From NCBI GenBank assembly GCA_965198095.1, contig OZ240239.1, forward strand, positions 806,001-870,000: DNA of 64,000 bases, read 5' to 3'. Below are positions 17,366 through 26,121 of this stretch, one piece after another. This stretch comes from CBDFJH01 sp965198095. GTDB taxonomy: Bacteria; Latescibacterota; UBA2968; GCA-2709665. The notes beneath the pieces were generated by a model. That model had not been told where the DNA came from. It did no database searches and was given only the letters and a program-made list of their open reading frames with translations. Each line of letters opens with the position of its first letter. Position 1 is the stretch's first letter. The position numbers were made by a program, and so were the translations under genes.

Positions 17366-18434
17366 TCTGATACCCCTGCGCTTCGAAATCCAGGTCCGAG
17401 TCCCGCGCAGTCGTCAACAGAACCTGCCCAAAAGAGGAAAGCAGTGCCATCAGTGAACAGGCCCGCCGGCGGTCCAGCTCCGAAAAGATATCGTCCATCA
17501 ACAGCACCGGAGACGCGCCTGTCTTCGACTCCAGAAATCTCGCCTCCGCCAGCTTCCAGGCAAGCAGCACGCTCTTGAGCTGACCCATCGAAGCAAACCG
17601 CTGAGCGGTTCGCCCCCCCAGACGAAAGACCAGGTTGTCCCGGTGCGGTCCGCTCAGCGTAAAGCCCTGCTCGACCTCGTCTCTGAGCCGTTCCATCAGC
17701 GCTGCTTCAAGAACCTCTTGGGCCGATTCCTTCCGGTCGGAGTCTACGAGACTCTGGTACTCGGCTTTCAACGCTTCCGAAGCGGCGGAGATTTCCGAAT
17801 AGTACCGAGAGATCCAAGGCCCCATCTCGTGCAACGCATCGAGGCGTCCCCCGACAATCCGCGCACCCACCTCGGCAAGCTGACGGTTCCACGGCAACAT
17901 TCGAGCGGGGTCCGCCAACAGCTGAGCCCCAGACGCCTTCAGTAGCCGGTTCCGCTGCGAGAGCACCCGGCGATAGCGCTCCAGATCGGAAAGGTATGAT
18001 ACGCTGGATTGGGAGACCAGGATGTCGAGAATGCGTCGACGCTGCGCGCGATTACGCAGCACCAGGTCGACATCTTCCGGGGAGAAGAGTACCGCGTTAA
18101 AGGCGCCAATGAGGCCGGAAAGGTGGGGAAGCGCCCTTTCGCGCAAATGCGCCTTTTTGCCGACTGCGGGGTCGTAGCCCAGGCGAATGGGAAACGTTCC
18201 ACGCTCTTCCTCAACGATCCCTTCGATGCTGAAGTAGCCCGCGCCCCACCGCAACACATCCCTGTCTCTCGCGCCCCTGCCCGATTTGCCGATCGCGAGA
18301 AAATAGGTGGCCTCCAGAAGGTTCGACTTGCCGAGGCCGTTTTCCCCCGAAAGGATCGTCTTCTCTTTCTCGAACCTGAACTCGACCCGTTCAAAGTTCC
18401 TGAAGTTGGCCAGCTTGAGAGCCAGAAGCCGCAA
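17352..18434 (-). CDS. recF: DNA recombination/repair protein RecF
   Basis: An SMC-like ATPase that helps load RecA at single-strand gaps with RecO and RecR. The N-terminal LKLANFRNFERVEF and the Walker A GENGLGKSN (about residues 31-39) are typical. The ABC-type signature is in the TLSGPHRDNLVF / FASMGQLKSVLLAWKLAEA region, and Walker B plus the D-loop is PVLLMDDIFSELDRRR (about 310-326). At 360 aa it has normal length. It begins 13 bases after dnaN and overlaps dciA. Confidence 0.95.
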   Translation of the reverse strand: MRLLALKLANFRNFERVEFRFEKEKTILSGENGLGKSNLLEATYFLAIGKSGRGARDRDVLRWGAGYFSIEGIVEEERGTFPIRLGYDPAVGKKAHLRERALPHLSGLIGAFNAVLFSPEDVDLVLRNRAQRRRILDILVSQSSVSYLSDLERYRRVLSQRNRLLKASGAQLLADPARMLPWNRQLAEVGARIVGGRLDALHEMGPWISRYYSEISAASEALKAEYQSLVDSDRKESAQEVLEAALMERLRDEVEQGFTLSGPHRDNLVFRLGGRTAQRFASMGQLKSVLLAWKLAEARFLESKTGASPVLLMDDIFSELDRRRACSLMALLSSFGQVLLTTARDSDLDFEAQGYQIVAL

Positions 18435-18447
18435 AGGCTTACATCCG

Positions 18448-19620
18448 TCAGTCGTTGAGTCGCAACGGCATAATCAGGCAGAGATAGTCTTCCCCTTCGG
18501 GTTGCTCCGCCGGCCTGATGATGCCCGCCGTGACCGGGCTCTCCAGCTCAAACAAGACCTCTTCCGAGTCGATTCGTCTGAGAATATCCAGAAGGTAGGT
18601 GGCGTTATACCCTATCACCATCTCTTCGCCTCGGTAGTCGGCCTCCAGCCTTTCCTGCGCCTCCCCGCCGATCTCCTGACTATCGGCGGAAAGCTCCACC
18701 TGATCCTCGGCCAGCCTCAACCTCACCTGATGCGTCTGGGCACTGGACAGCACCGAGACGCGCCTCACGGCAGGCGAGAGTACTGCCGCCGAGACTTTGA
18801 ATTGTCTGGAGTTTTCTTTCGGGATCACCTGCTCGTAGTCCACGAAGGGACCCTCGATAAGTCGCGTGTACAGCTGGGTCTCTCCGCCATCGGGATCCGT
18901 CAGATGGAACCTGAGGTGGTTCTGCCCGAACTGCACCAGATCCAACTTGCTTCCCGCCGACATCAGCTTCACGAGGTGGTTCAAGGCCCGGGGCGGCACG
19001 ATCGCCTCTTCGCCCTCCTCCGCCGCGGAAGAACCCCGCGCGAGCGTTTTCGTATGCTTGACGAGACGGTGACCGTCCGTGGCCACCATCGTCATACAAT
19101 CTCCCTTCACCTGCCACAGTACTCCATTGAGGACCGGCCGCGTCTCGTCTCGGCAAACGGCAAACACGGTCTTGAAGATCATATCCTTCAGAACCTGGCC
19201 GTTTTCGGATCCGCCTTTCCAGTCGTCCGGGGTCAGTTTTGAACCTTCAATCTCCCCGGGAAGCTCCGGAAAATCCTCCGACGGCAGGCAACTCAGCGAA
19301 TATTTTCCCTTGCCGCTCTTTCTTTCGAGCGTAACCCTTCCCCCTTCTTCCATGAAGGAAACCTCCTCGTCAGGCAGCTCGCGTACGATTTCCGAGAATT
19401 TCCGCGCCGGTACCGTCGTGCTTCCGGAGGTTGTTACAGTGGCGGAAAGCGAGCATTTGATCGAGGTATCCAGGTCTGTCGCGCTTAAAAGCAGTCCTCC
19501 ATCCTCGTCAGCATCGACCATGATGTTCGAGAGCACGGGCAGCGCAGTCTTTGACGGCACGACGTCGAGCACCGATCCGATTCCTCTGGATAGCTCCTCT
19601 TTCCGGATCACGACTTTCAT
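18448..19620 (-). CDS. dnaN: DNA polymerase III beta subunit (sliding clamp)
   Basis: The ring-shaped processivity clamp. The N-terminus MKVVIRKEELSRGIGSVLDV followed by KTALPVLSNIMVDA is diagnostic, and three clamp domains fill the 390 aa. The C-terminus reads YLCLIMPLRLND, a variant of the usual VMPMRL that forms the partner-binding pocket. A strong promoter (19743-19771) lies about 125 bases upstream. The leader contains a CCCCTTTGAAAGGGG palindrome (near 19656) and a hairpin (19698-19719) that might modulate expression. It heads the leftward operon that runs through gyrA. Confidence 0.97.
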   Translation of the reverse strand: MKVVIRKEELSRGIGSVLDVVPSKTALPVLSNIMVDADEDGGLLLSATDLDTSIKCSLSATVTTSGSTTVPARKFSEIVRELPDEEVSFMEEGGRVTLERKSGKGKYSLSCLPSEDFPELPGEIEGSKLTPDDWKGGSENGQVLKDMIFKTVFAVCRDETRPVLNGVLWQVKGDCMTMVATDGHRLVKHTKTLARGSSAAEEGEEAIVPPRALNHLVKLMSAGSKLDLVQFGQNHLRFHLTDPDGGETQLYTRLIEGPFVDYEQVIPKENSRQFKVSAAVLSPAVRRVSVLSSAQTHQVRLRLAEDQVELSADSQEIGGEAQERLEADYRGEEMVIGYNATYLLDILRRIDSEEVLFELESPVTAGIIRPAEQPEGEDYLCLIMPLRLND

Positions 19621-19742
19621 GTCGGCAGAACCCCCTTCACGATATTTTTCCCGCCCCCTTTGAAAGGGGACTTGAACAGGGCTAAAAAACAGTTCCCAAC
19701 AGGCAAAATCGCGCCTGTTTTCACCTCAGGATCAATCTATCT

Positions 19743-19771
19743 AATTTACTGATTTTTATCGAATTTGTCAA
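19743..19771 (-). promoter_or_regulatory. sigma70-type promoter for dnaN
   Basis: On the minus strand TTGACA (19771-19766) and TAAATT (19748-19743) are separated by 17 bases, close to the sigma70 consensus. It points at dnaN, leaving a leader of roughly 115 bases. Confidence 0.7.
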
Positions 19772-19930
19772 TGGTCTTGTCTGTCCGTTCACGCCTTTCT
19801 TCAGACCATTTCAACACCGCTTTTCACGTCCCGGCCCGTTGTTCCTGAACAGCTGGGAATCCCGCGCAATACGAACGCTCAAGGAGCGACGGCGGCAGGA
19901 GGAGGCCTTGCCCGCCTCGATGCCTCCAGG

Positions 19931-20140
19931 TTATTCACGCGTCCAATGTGCTTACACACAGCAAGGCTATCGACATATGCGAGACACTTGTGTGTAGACA
20001 CAAACGTCCGCACATGCGTCCCACTATAAAAAGTCTTACAAATAGGAATCTTACGGGTTTTCCGTGTGTGGACACAATCGATGTCATAGTTAATGTTCTA
20101 AAGTATAATAAATCATGATAAACAATAAGATGTGCTCACG
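19931..20140. other. candidate chromosomal origin (oriC) between dnaN and dnaA
   Basis: The 590-base dnaA-dnaN gap holds no gene. It contains three related 14-base sites, TGTGCTTACACACA (19947-19960, reverse orientation), TGTGTGTAGACACA (19989-20002) and CGTGTGTGGACACA (20063-20076), sharing GTGTGTRRRCACA. There is also one near-consensus DnaA box TTATTCACG (19931-19939), a weaker CTATCGACA (19967-19975) and a related TGTGCTCACG (20131-20140). An AT-rich run (about 20087-20130) could be the unwinding element. A second AT-rich stretch lies at 19732-19770. Canonical TTATCCACA boxes are absent. The position fits known bacterial origins; the motif reading is inference. Confidence 0.6.
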
Positions 20141-20211
20141 GGTACCGGTATCCCTTGAAAGATGACTTCCGCCTCGCGTATGGATTTGATTCGTGGAACT
20201 GTTGGACGGTT

Positions 20212-21624
20212 TCAAGCGGTGGATCTGGTGAAGATCTTGCCCGGTGCGGATCCCGGTGTCTTTTTTGCGACCAATGTTTGTTGTGCGAGATCAACGAGCT
20301 TGAGAAGGAGTTTCTCAAACCCGGGATCCTGAGAACGTCTTTTCTCGATCGTTTGACGGGCACGAACGACTGCCGAATGATCCCTGCCTCCGAACCGGTC
20401 GCCGATCGCTTTCAGAGGCGCAGCGGTCAACGAGTTGCACAGATACATACACACGTTTCTCGCCGCGACCACCTCTTGGCGTCGGGAACGGCCCGTGAGG
20501 AGATCGACCGAAACGTGGAGAACAGGCGCGACCACGTGTAGAATCTCCTCAAGATCCGTTTTTCCGACCAGGATTTCTCGTGTGCGATCAACGGAAAGGA
20601 TTTCTCGTGCGAGATCAACGGAGAGAGGAACGTTTCTGCGTTCAGCCAAGGCGACAAGCCGTGTGAGATCCCCTTCCAGCTTTCGGATGGTCGCGCTGGC
20701 CTGCCCGGCCAGGACAACGGCTACTTCGGCTCGGAGATCGATCCGACGCTCCGATGCTTTCTTTCGGAGAATGGCAATGCGCATGTCGAGATTCGGAGCT
20801 TCGATCTCGCACACGAGACCCAACTGAAATCTGGATACGAGGCTCTCGGAGAAACCCTTGAGCGAATCGGGTGCGCGGTCTGCAGTCAAAACGATCTGTT
20901 TTTCGCTCTGATAAAGCGCGTCGAAGGTGTGAAGAAACTCCCGCTGCGATCCTTTTCTTCGAGAGAAGAACTGGATATCGTCGACAAGCAGGAGGTCCGG
21001 AGACCGATACTGTTTCGCAAACTTGCTCGTGTCCCGCTTTTGGATGCAAGAGATGTAGCCGGAAACGAAACGTTCGGCCGTGACGTAAACGACGTTGGAT
21101 GCCGTCCCCTTGCGGAGACAGGATCTACCGATCGCCTGAAGGAGGTGCGTCTTGCCAAGTCCCGTAGCGCCGTAGATGAACAGGGGATTGTAAGGCGTCT
21201 TTCCCGGACGCCTGGCGACAGCCTTGGCCGCGGCAAACGATAACGTGTCTTTTTCGGGCACGAATCGTTTGAATCGGAAACGGGGATTCAGGTTAACGAG
21301 CGGGATCTCCGTTTGTCTTGCTGTCGCTATGCCGGGTCGAGAGGCGGAGAAATCCACGGGACCGGACTGACGGGCGCCGCGAACGATAAACTCCAGGGTG
21401 GGTCTCCACGATGTTTCCTCTTCCAGTGCCTCGTGGATGACGTCGGCGTAGTGCTCCTCGATCCACTCCGCGAAGAATGCACTGGGAACCTCGATGACGG
21501 CCTTGTCCGGACCGAGATACTTCGACGCAATGGGCCCGAACCAGGTCTGAAAGCTTTGAGGCTGGACCTTCGTCTGAATCGCCTGAAGACACTTCGACCA
21601 GAGCGCGGCTTGATTATCTTGCAT
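20212..21624 (-). CDS. dnaA: chromosomal replication initiator DnaA
   Basis: An AAA+ initiator that binds DnaA boxes and melts the origin. I start it at ATG 21624 because the next residues, MQDNQAALWSKCLQAIQ, are the conserved domain I; an upstream in-frame extension to 21846 is Arg/Ser-rich and unlike DnaA. Domain III has Walker A GATGLGKTH and Walker B LLLVDDIQFF. Domain IV has the DNA-binding signature FGGRDHSAV. The 470 aa are normal for DnaA with a short domain II. A leader of about 420 bases separates it from the promoter at 22047-22075, and nothing else is evident there. Confidence 0.96.
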   Translation of the reverse strand: MQDNQAALWSKCLQAIQTKVQPQSFQTWFGPIASKYLGPDKAVIEVPSAFFAEWIEEHYADVIHEALEEETSWRPTLEFIVRGARQSGPVDFSASRPGIATARQTEIPLVNLNPRFRFKRFVPEKDTLSFAAAKAVARRPGKTPYNPLFIYGATGLGKTHLLQAIGRSCLRKGTASNVVYVTAERFVSGYISCIQKRDTSKFAKQYRSPDLLLVDDIQFFSRRKGSQREFLHTFDALYQSEKQIVLTADRAPDSLKGFSESLVSRFQLGLVCEIEAPNLDMRIAILRKKASERRIDLRAEVAVVLAGQASATIRKLEGDLTRLVALAERRNVPLSVDLAREILSVDRTREILVGKTDLEEILHVVAPVLHVSVDLLTGRSRRQEVVAARNVCMYLCNSLTAAPLKAIGDRFGGRDHSAVVRARQTIEKRRSQDPGFEKLLLKLVDLAQQTLVAKKTPGSAPGKIFTRSTA

Positions 21625-22046
21625 GAAGACCGATCCAGCGACAGCGTCGCTCGATTTCGAACTTGGAAAGTCAGTCTGGAAAGCCGACGAAAGAGAAAAC
21701 GACCCCTCGCGAGCCGAAGGCCTGAGATTGCCTGACGAAGGCAGCCCGAAGGATCGGCGCAGGATGCGCCGAGCACACCGGGTGGCTTTCCTGTCCCTGT
21801 CATACGCCGGGGCAGGGACCGAGAGAATGCGTCGCGTCCCTTCCACTGGAGAGAGGTTCCACTTAGGGCCAAACGGACGGGTCTTCAGAAGGAGGATGAG
21901 AACTGCGTCGAAAACCCGGGGGGCCTCGGCCCTGAACCGAAGTAGAGTCCTGACCGCCTGAACGAGGAAATTAGAACGTACGTCAGGAGATGGGGAAGAA
22001 ACAACCTGCGGGGAGCGTTGGGTCCGGAACGGGACTCAACAACGCC

Positions 22047-22075
22047 ATGCTAAGGAACAGGGCCGGGAATGTCAA
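22047..22075 (-). promoter_or_regulatory. sigma70-type promoter for dnaA
   Basis: On the minus strand TTGACA (22075-22070) and TAGCAT (22052-22047) are 17 bases apart, directed at dnaA. An AT-rich tract just upstream (22080-22135) could act as an UP element. Confidence 0.6.
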
Positions 22076-22221
22076 GCCATTTTTACGTCGGGAATAAAAA
22101 TATAAACCTTTGTTTTATATACAGTTAAAAAATAAATCACAAGATCCTGAGGTCTGAAAAAGTTGCCACTATATGTTGTATGTGCCCATCCATTCCTCTC
22201 TGCAACGTTCGGCAAAAGACC

Positions 22222-22251
22222 TTGACAAACGGTGGGCCGTCTTCTTAATTC
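22222..22251 (+). promoter_or_regulatory. sigma70-type promoter for rpmH operon
   Basis: TTGACA (22222-22227) and TAATTC (22246-22251) with an 18-base spacer, about 46 bases ahead of the rpmH start codon. It probably drives rpmH-rnpA-yidD-yidC-mnmE-rsmG. Confidence 0.65.
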
Positions 22252-22297
22252 AATTCCAAGTCAAAGACGTGACCTCAGCCGCGGAGTCAAATAGCCT

Positions 22298-22432
22298 ATG
22301 AAGCGCACATTTCAACCCAGCAATCGGAAGCGGAAGAACAAACACGGCTTCAGAGAACGGATGAGCAGTCCGGGTGGGCGTAGAGTTCTCTCGCGTCGCC
22401 GCCGAAAGGGGCGCAAACGGGTCTCGGTTTGA
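22298..22432 (+). CDS. rpmH: 50S ribosomal protein L34
   Basis: A 44-residue protein of the large ribosomal subunit. It starts MKRTFQPSNRKRKNKHGF and continues through RMSSPGGRRVLSRRRRKGR, the nearly invariant L34 sequence. It is the first gene of the rightward origin operon, preceded by a GCGGAG ribosome-site-like sequence, and rnpA follows directly. Confidence 0.97.
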   Translation: MKRTFQPSNRKRKNKHGFRERMSSPGGRRVLSRRRRKGRKRVSV

Positions 22433-22439
22433 CCCGATT

Positions 22440-22769
22440 ATGGGCAGGCCGAATCGGGGACTCCGAAGCGAAATCCGTACAGCCTTCAGGGGAGGGCGCA
22501 TCTATCGAGGTCGTTGGATGCAGGTTCGAGTCGGCAAATCGGACCCGGGGAGGATGCTCATTGCCGTCCGAAAGAAGTTCGGGGGCTCGGTGGTTCGAAA
22601 TCGCGCTCGACGCCGTCTCAGGGAAATCTGCCGCGGGTTTGGCGTGCACAGCCCACGAGGCGTTCTCGTTATGATCTCTTTGAGAGACGAGGCCCGTGCC
22701 GTGCGATATCGTGAGCTTCGTTCCGACCTCTTCTCCGCCCTCAGGAGGCTGGGTCTCCTGGACCGTTGA
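22440..22769 (+). CDS. rnpA: ribonuclease P protein component
   Basis: The protein subunit of RNase P, which helps the catalytic RNA mature tRNA 5' ends. The 109 aa from ATG 22440 include VGKSDPGRMLIAVRKKFGG and the signature VVRNRARRRLREICR (RNxxRR motif). No good ribosome site precedes 22440. An in-frame GTG at 22374, inside rpmH, has a GGATGAG sequence upstream and would give a 131-aa protein, similar to the rpmH-rnpA overlap known in Thermus. The stop codon overlaps the TTG start of yidD. Confidence 0.93.
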   Translation: MGRPNRGLRSEIRTAFRGGRIYRGRWMQVRVGKSDPGRMLIAVRKKFGGSVVRNRARRRLREICRGFGVHSPRGVLVMISLRDEARAVRYRELRSDLFSALRRLGLLDR

Positions 22770-22996
22770 AACAGATCGCCATCTGGCTCATCCGCTTCTA
22801 TGTCGTCTGCGTTTCGCCGTATACCCTCCCACGCTGCCGATTCCAACCCACGTGCGCTGCCTACGCCATCCAGGCGCTTGATCGCCACGGCCTCTTTCGA
22901 GGCGGTCTTTTCCTGTTGCGTCGAATCCTTCGGTGTCACCCCTGGGGGAGCTCAGGCTACGATCCTGTCCCGCCCGTCCCACCGAAATCGCCATAG
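22766..22996 (+). CDS. yidD: membrane protein insertion efficiency factor YidD
   Basis: A small 76-aa membrane-associated protein that assists YidC-dependent insertion. The family pattern is clear: IRFYVVCVSPYTLPRCRFQP, then TCAAYAIQALDRHG and CHPWGSSGYDPVP, with the conserved cysteines. Translation starts with a TTG that overlaps the rnpA stop, so coupling is likely. It sits in its usual place between rnpA and yidC. Confidence 0.93.
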   Translation: MKQIAIWLIRFYVVCVSPYTLPRCRFQPTCAAYAIQALDRHGLFRGGLFLLRRILRCHPWGSSGYDPVPPVPPKSP

Positions 22997-23008
22997 GGAG
23001 TCCATCCG

Positions 23009-24736
23009 ATGGACATTCGGACCGTCCTCGCCTTTGCCCTCATCATCCTGATCATCCTCATCACGCCCTACTACATAAGGTGGATGCAGGGAAGTCCGGA
23101 ACCGCCATTATCAGTGGGAAAAGAGGAGTTCTTTGACGACTCTGGAGGTCCCATCCCAATTTCGCCTAGTTCTCGCTCTCTTGAGGCGCCGCCCGCAGCG
23201 GTCCCCGGTCCCGGTGAGACCGCAGTCGAAGCGGCTGAGCAGCCGGCGGTCGGGGCCAGGTCCGTTTCCGGGCCGGAGCGTCACGTCGTCGTGGAGACCG
23301 ATCTTTATGAGGCGACGTTTACGACTCGGGGGGGGCGCATCGTCAGCTGGAGGTTGAAGGACTACATGGACCAGGGCGGCGAGCGGCTGGAGCTGATGAA
23401 GCCGGGTGGATCCGGCCTTGGCGTGACCCTTCCGGACATGCCGCCGGAGACGCTCGATTTTGTTCCGGACACCGAATCGCTCACGCTGAGGGGGTCGGAG
23501 CAGGCGGTCCTGACGCTTCGTGCGGAAGTGAACGGCAGCTTCGTCGAGAAGCGATTTCGATTTCAGGGAGATCGCTACCGGCTCGACACGTCGGTTTCCG
23601 TGTCGGGACTTCCGAGGGGGAGCAAGGTGGGCGTCGGTTGGTTTGGCGGGCTGGCCGACACCGAGGGGTCGGCGGGGGAATCGGGGGGTTTTTACGGCAT
23701 GTCCTACGATCAGATCGTCACGCGGGCCGGGGGAGAGGTGGAGACCTGGAACCTGGAGCGGTTGGCGGAAGAAGAGACGAGACCGAGCGGACGGGTCTCC
23801 TGGGTGGCCGTGCGCAACAAGTATTTCATGGCCGTGCTCATTCCTCCGGAAGGGGAGCGCTACGACGTGGACCTGAGGGGTTGGGAGGGGGATGTCTCCG
23901 GCCTTCCCGACTTCAGCGTCGACCTGTTTACCCGGGCCGGTGCCGACCGGCTGGATTACGGGGTCTACGTCGGGCCCATCTCCTACAACCTTCTCCGGCG
24001 CCAGAACAGAGACCTGGCAGAGAACGAGAGGGAGCTGCAGCTCGACGAGTTCATCGAGTACGCGCCCTTCCTCCGCTCCATTCTCCAGCCGATCATGAAG
24101 CCTTTCACCATCGTCATCCTCAAGGCCTTCCTCGCGCTCCACGAAGTCGTACCCAACTACGGCTTCGTGATTATCGTCTTTTCCATTCTCGTGAAGATCG
24201 TCGTCTTCCCCCTGACGCACAAAAGCCTGGAGGCGGCCGCAAAGATGCAGCAGCTCCAGCCCAGGATCAAGGCGCTTAAAGAAAAGTACCCCGACGATCA
24301 GCAGAAGGTCAGCCAGGCGACGATCAAGCTCTACAAGGAAGAGAAGATCAACCCGCTGGGGGGCTGCCTTCCCATGTTTCTTCAGATGCCGATCCTGTTT
24401 TCTCTATTCAACGTCTTCCGGGGATCGATCGAGCTCAGACAGTCGGAGTTCATCCTCTGGATCGTGGACCTGTCGAAGCCGGACAGCCTGCCGGTCGGCG
24501 GTTTTGACCTTCACGTTTTACCCCTCGCCATGGCCGCTTCCATGTTCTTCCAGTCGAAGATGACGATGAAAGACCCGAAGCAGGCGATGTTGGTCTACAT
24601 CATGCCGGTCTTCATGACCTGGATCTTTTGGAGTATGTCCTCCGGTCTCGTGCTCTACTTCACCATGTTCAACCTCCTCACCCTGTTGCAGCAGCGCGTG
24701 ATGGAGCGCACCAAGAGGGTCCTCGGGACGCAGTGA
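23009..24736 (+). CDS. yidC: membrane protein insertase YidC
   Basis: Inserts and folds inner-membrane proteins, alone or with SecYEG. The 575 aa comprise an N-terminal transmembrane anchor (TVLAFALIILIILITPYYI, about 5-23), a large periplasmic beta domain (about 75-330) and the conserved membrane core (about 375-560) with NYGFVIIVFSILVKIVVFPL and the GGCLPMFLQMPILFSLFNVF helix. The periplasmic domain marks it as the Gram-negative form. GGGAG lies nine bases before the ATG. Confidence 0.96.
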   Translation: MDIRTVLAFALIILIILITPYYIRWMQGSPEPPLSVGKEEFFDDSGGPIPISPSSRSLEAPPAAVPGPGETAVEAAEQPAVGARSVSGPERHVVVETDLYEATFTTRGGRIVSWRLKDYMDQGGERLELMKPGGSGLGVTLPDMPPETLDFVPDTESLTLRGSEQAVLTLRAEVNGSFVEKRFRFQGDRYRLDTSVSVSGLPRGSKVGVGWFGGLADTEGSAGESGGFYGMSYDQIVTRAGGEVETWNLERLAEEETRPSGRVSWVAVRNKYFMAVLIPPEGERYDVDLRGWEGDVSGLPDFSVDLFTRAGADRLDYGVYVGPISYNLLRRQNRDLAENERELQLDEFIEYAPFLRSILQPIMKPFTIVILKAFLALHEVVPNYGFVIIVFSILVKIVVFPLTHKSLEAAAKMQQLQPRIKALKEKYPDDQQKVSQATIKLYKEEKINPLGGCLPMFLQMPILFSLFNVFRGSIELRQSEFILWIVDLSKPDSLPVGGFDLHVLPLAMAASMFFQSKMTMKDPKQAMLVYIMPVFMTWIFWSMSSGLVLYFTMFNLLTLLQQRVMERTKRVLGTQ

Positions 24737-24749
24737 GGGCGGCCCTGGC

Positions 24750-26105
24750 GTGAACATATCGGATCGAGACACCATCGTGGCCGTTTCCACCGGCCCGGCA
24801 GAAGGCGCCATCGGGATCGTGCGCCTGAGCGGACCGGCGGCCGTTCAAATCGCGGACCGCTGCTTCCGAGGGAAACGATCGCTGCAACAGACCGGTGACA
24901 GGAGAATCACGCAGGGCTGGCTGAGGGCCGCCGGACAGGATCTCGATGAGGTGCTCGTTTCTGTCATGAGGTCGCCACGAAGCTATACGGGCGAGGACAT
25001 GGTCGAATTCAACTGTCACGGCGGCCTCCTTCTGCTGCGCCGGGCGGTCGGGGCGCTCGTTTCGGCGGGGGCCAGGCGCGCCGAACGGGGCGAGTTCACC
25101 CGGAGGGCCTACTTGAACGACCGGATTGACCTGACCCAGGCGGAGGCCGTGGCGGACATGATCTCTGCGCGGGGGGACTTGGGCCTGAAGTCCGCCTTCT
25201 TTCAGCTTCGGGGCGGGCTGCGGCACCGTTTTGAGCGCATGGCTGAAGCGCTGCGGCAGACGGTCACGCTATTGGAGGCTGGACTGGACTTTTCCGAGGA
25301 GTTGGCCGTCGATCCCGACTCGGTCCTCGAGGGGCTCGCAGCCGTTCGGAAGGATGTCGACCTCCTGGTCGCCTCCTACCGTCAGGGCAAGGTCCTGCGG
25401 GAGGGGATACGGGTCGTGCTGGCCGGGGGGCCGAACGTCGGGAAGTCGAGCCTCATGAACATGCTCCTTCAGCAGGACCGGGCCATCGTGACCGAAATTC
25501 CGGGCACGACGAGAGACACGATAGAAGAGGGCCTGAGTCTGAACGGGCTGCGCGTCACGCTGGTGGATACGGCGGGGCTGCGCCCCGCCACGGATCCCGT
25601 GGAGGAGGAGGGAACGCGCAGGTCGCGCCTGTCGATCGGCGAGGCGGAGTTGGTACTGGCGGTCGTGGACGGGTCGGACCGCCCCGGCGGCGAGGACACG
25701 CGTCTGTTGCAGGAGGTTCGCGGCAAGGCCGTTCTGGCGGTGAACAAACGGGATCTGGGCAGGCACCCGAAGTGGGACGAAGTGGCCGGCGAGTGCGCAT
25801 CCGTCTCCACATCTGCCGTTACCGGAGAGGGAATGGACGCCCTGCGCGAAGCGATCCGATCCAGGGCGCTGGGCGAAGGCCCGTGCAGTCCGGAGGTCCT
25901 GACCCAGGAGCGTCACGTGGATGCGCTGAAGGTCGCAAAGGAGGCCCTGGATCGGGCCGAGAGGGCTCTGGGGGACCGCCTGCCGGGGGAGTTGGCCGCC
26001 TTCGAGGTCAGGACGGCCCTGGACGCTTTGGGCGAAATCGTCGGGGAGACCGCCCCGGAGGACGTGCTGGACCGGATATTCGCGACCTTTTGCGTCGGAA
26101 AGTAG
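24750..26105 (+). CDS. mnmE: tRNA modification GTPase MnmE
   Basis: With MnmG it installs the 5-carboxymethylaminomethyl group on wobble uridines. The N-terminal tetrahydrofolate-binding domain begins DTIVAVSTGPAEGAIGIVRL. The inserted G domain has GGPNVGKSSLMN (about 230), EIPGTTRDTIEEG and DTAGLR, with NKRD for guanine specificity. The C-terminus FATFCVGK carries the cysteine motif (usual FCIGK). It starts at GTG 24750, 13 bases after yidC. The partner mnmG, often next, is not in the window. Confidence 0.96.
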   Translation: MNISDRDTIVAVSTGPAEGAIGIVRLSGPAAVQIADRCFRGKRSLQQTGDRRITQGWLRAAGQDLDEVLVSVMRSPRSYTGEDMVEFNCHGGLLLLRRAVGALVSAGARRAERGEFTRRAYLNDRIDLTQAEAVADMISARGDLGLKSAFFQLRGGLRHRFERMAEALRQTVTLLEAGLDFSEELAVDPDSVLEGLAAVRKDVDLLVASYRQGKVLREGIRVVLAGGPNVGKSSLMNMLLQQDRAIVTEIPGTTRDTIEEGLSLNGLRVTLVDTAGLRPATDPVEEEGTRRSRLSIGEAELVLAVVDGSDRPGGEDTRLLQEVRGKAVLAVNKRDLGRHPKWDEVAGECASVSTSAVTGEGMDALREAIRSRALGEGPCSPEVLTQERHVDALKVAKEALDRAERALGDRLPGELAAFEVRTALDALGEIVGETAPEDVLDRIFATFCVGK

Positions 26106-26121
26106 CGTTCCACGTGGAACA
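26106..26121. promoter_or_regulatory. parS-like centromere site 1
   Basis: CGTTCCACGTGGAACA matches the ParB-binding consensus TGTTCCACGTGGAACA (the Caulobacter form) at 15 of 16 positions and contains its full 14-base palindromic core. It covers the proposed GTG start codon of rsmG (26114) and lies just after mnmE. Confidence 0.8.

Noticed and set aside
21625..21846. In-frame N-terminal extension of dnaA
   Set aside because: Arg/Ser-rich residues unlike DnaA domain I, which begins at the ATG 21624.
22510..22540. GGTTCGAGTC-like tRNA T-arm sequence
   Set aside because: Lies in the conserved rnpA coding region and no cloverleaf can be drawn around it.
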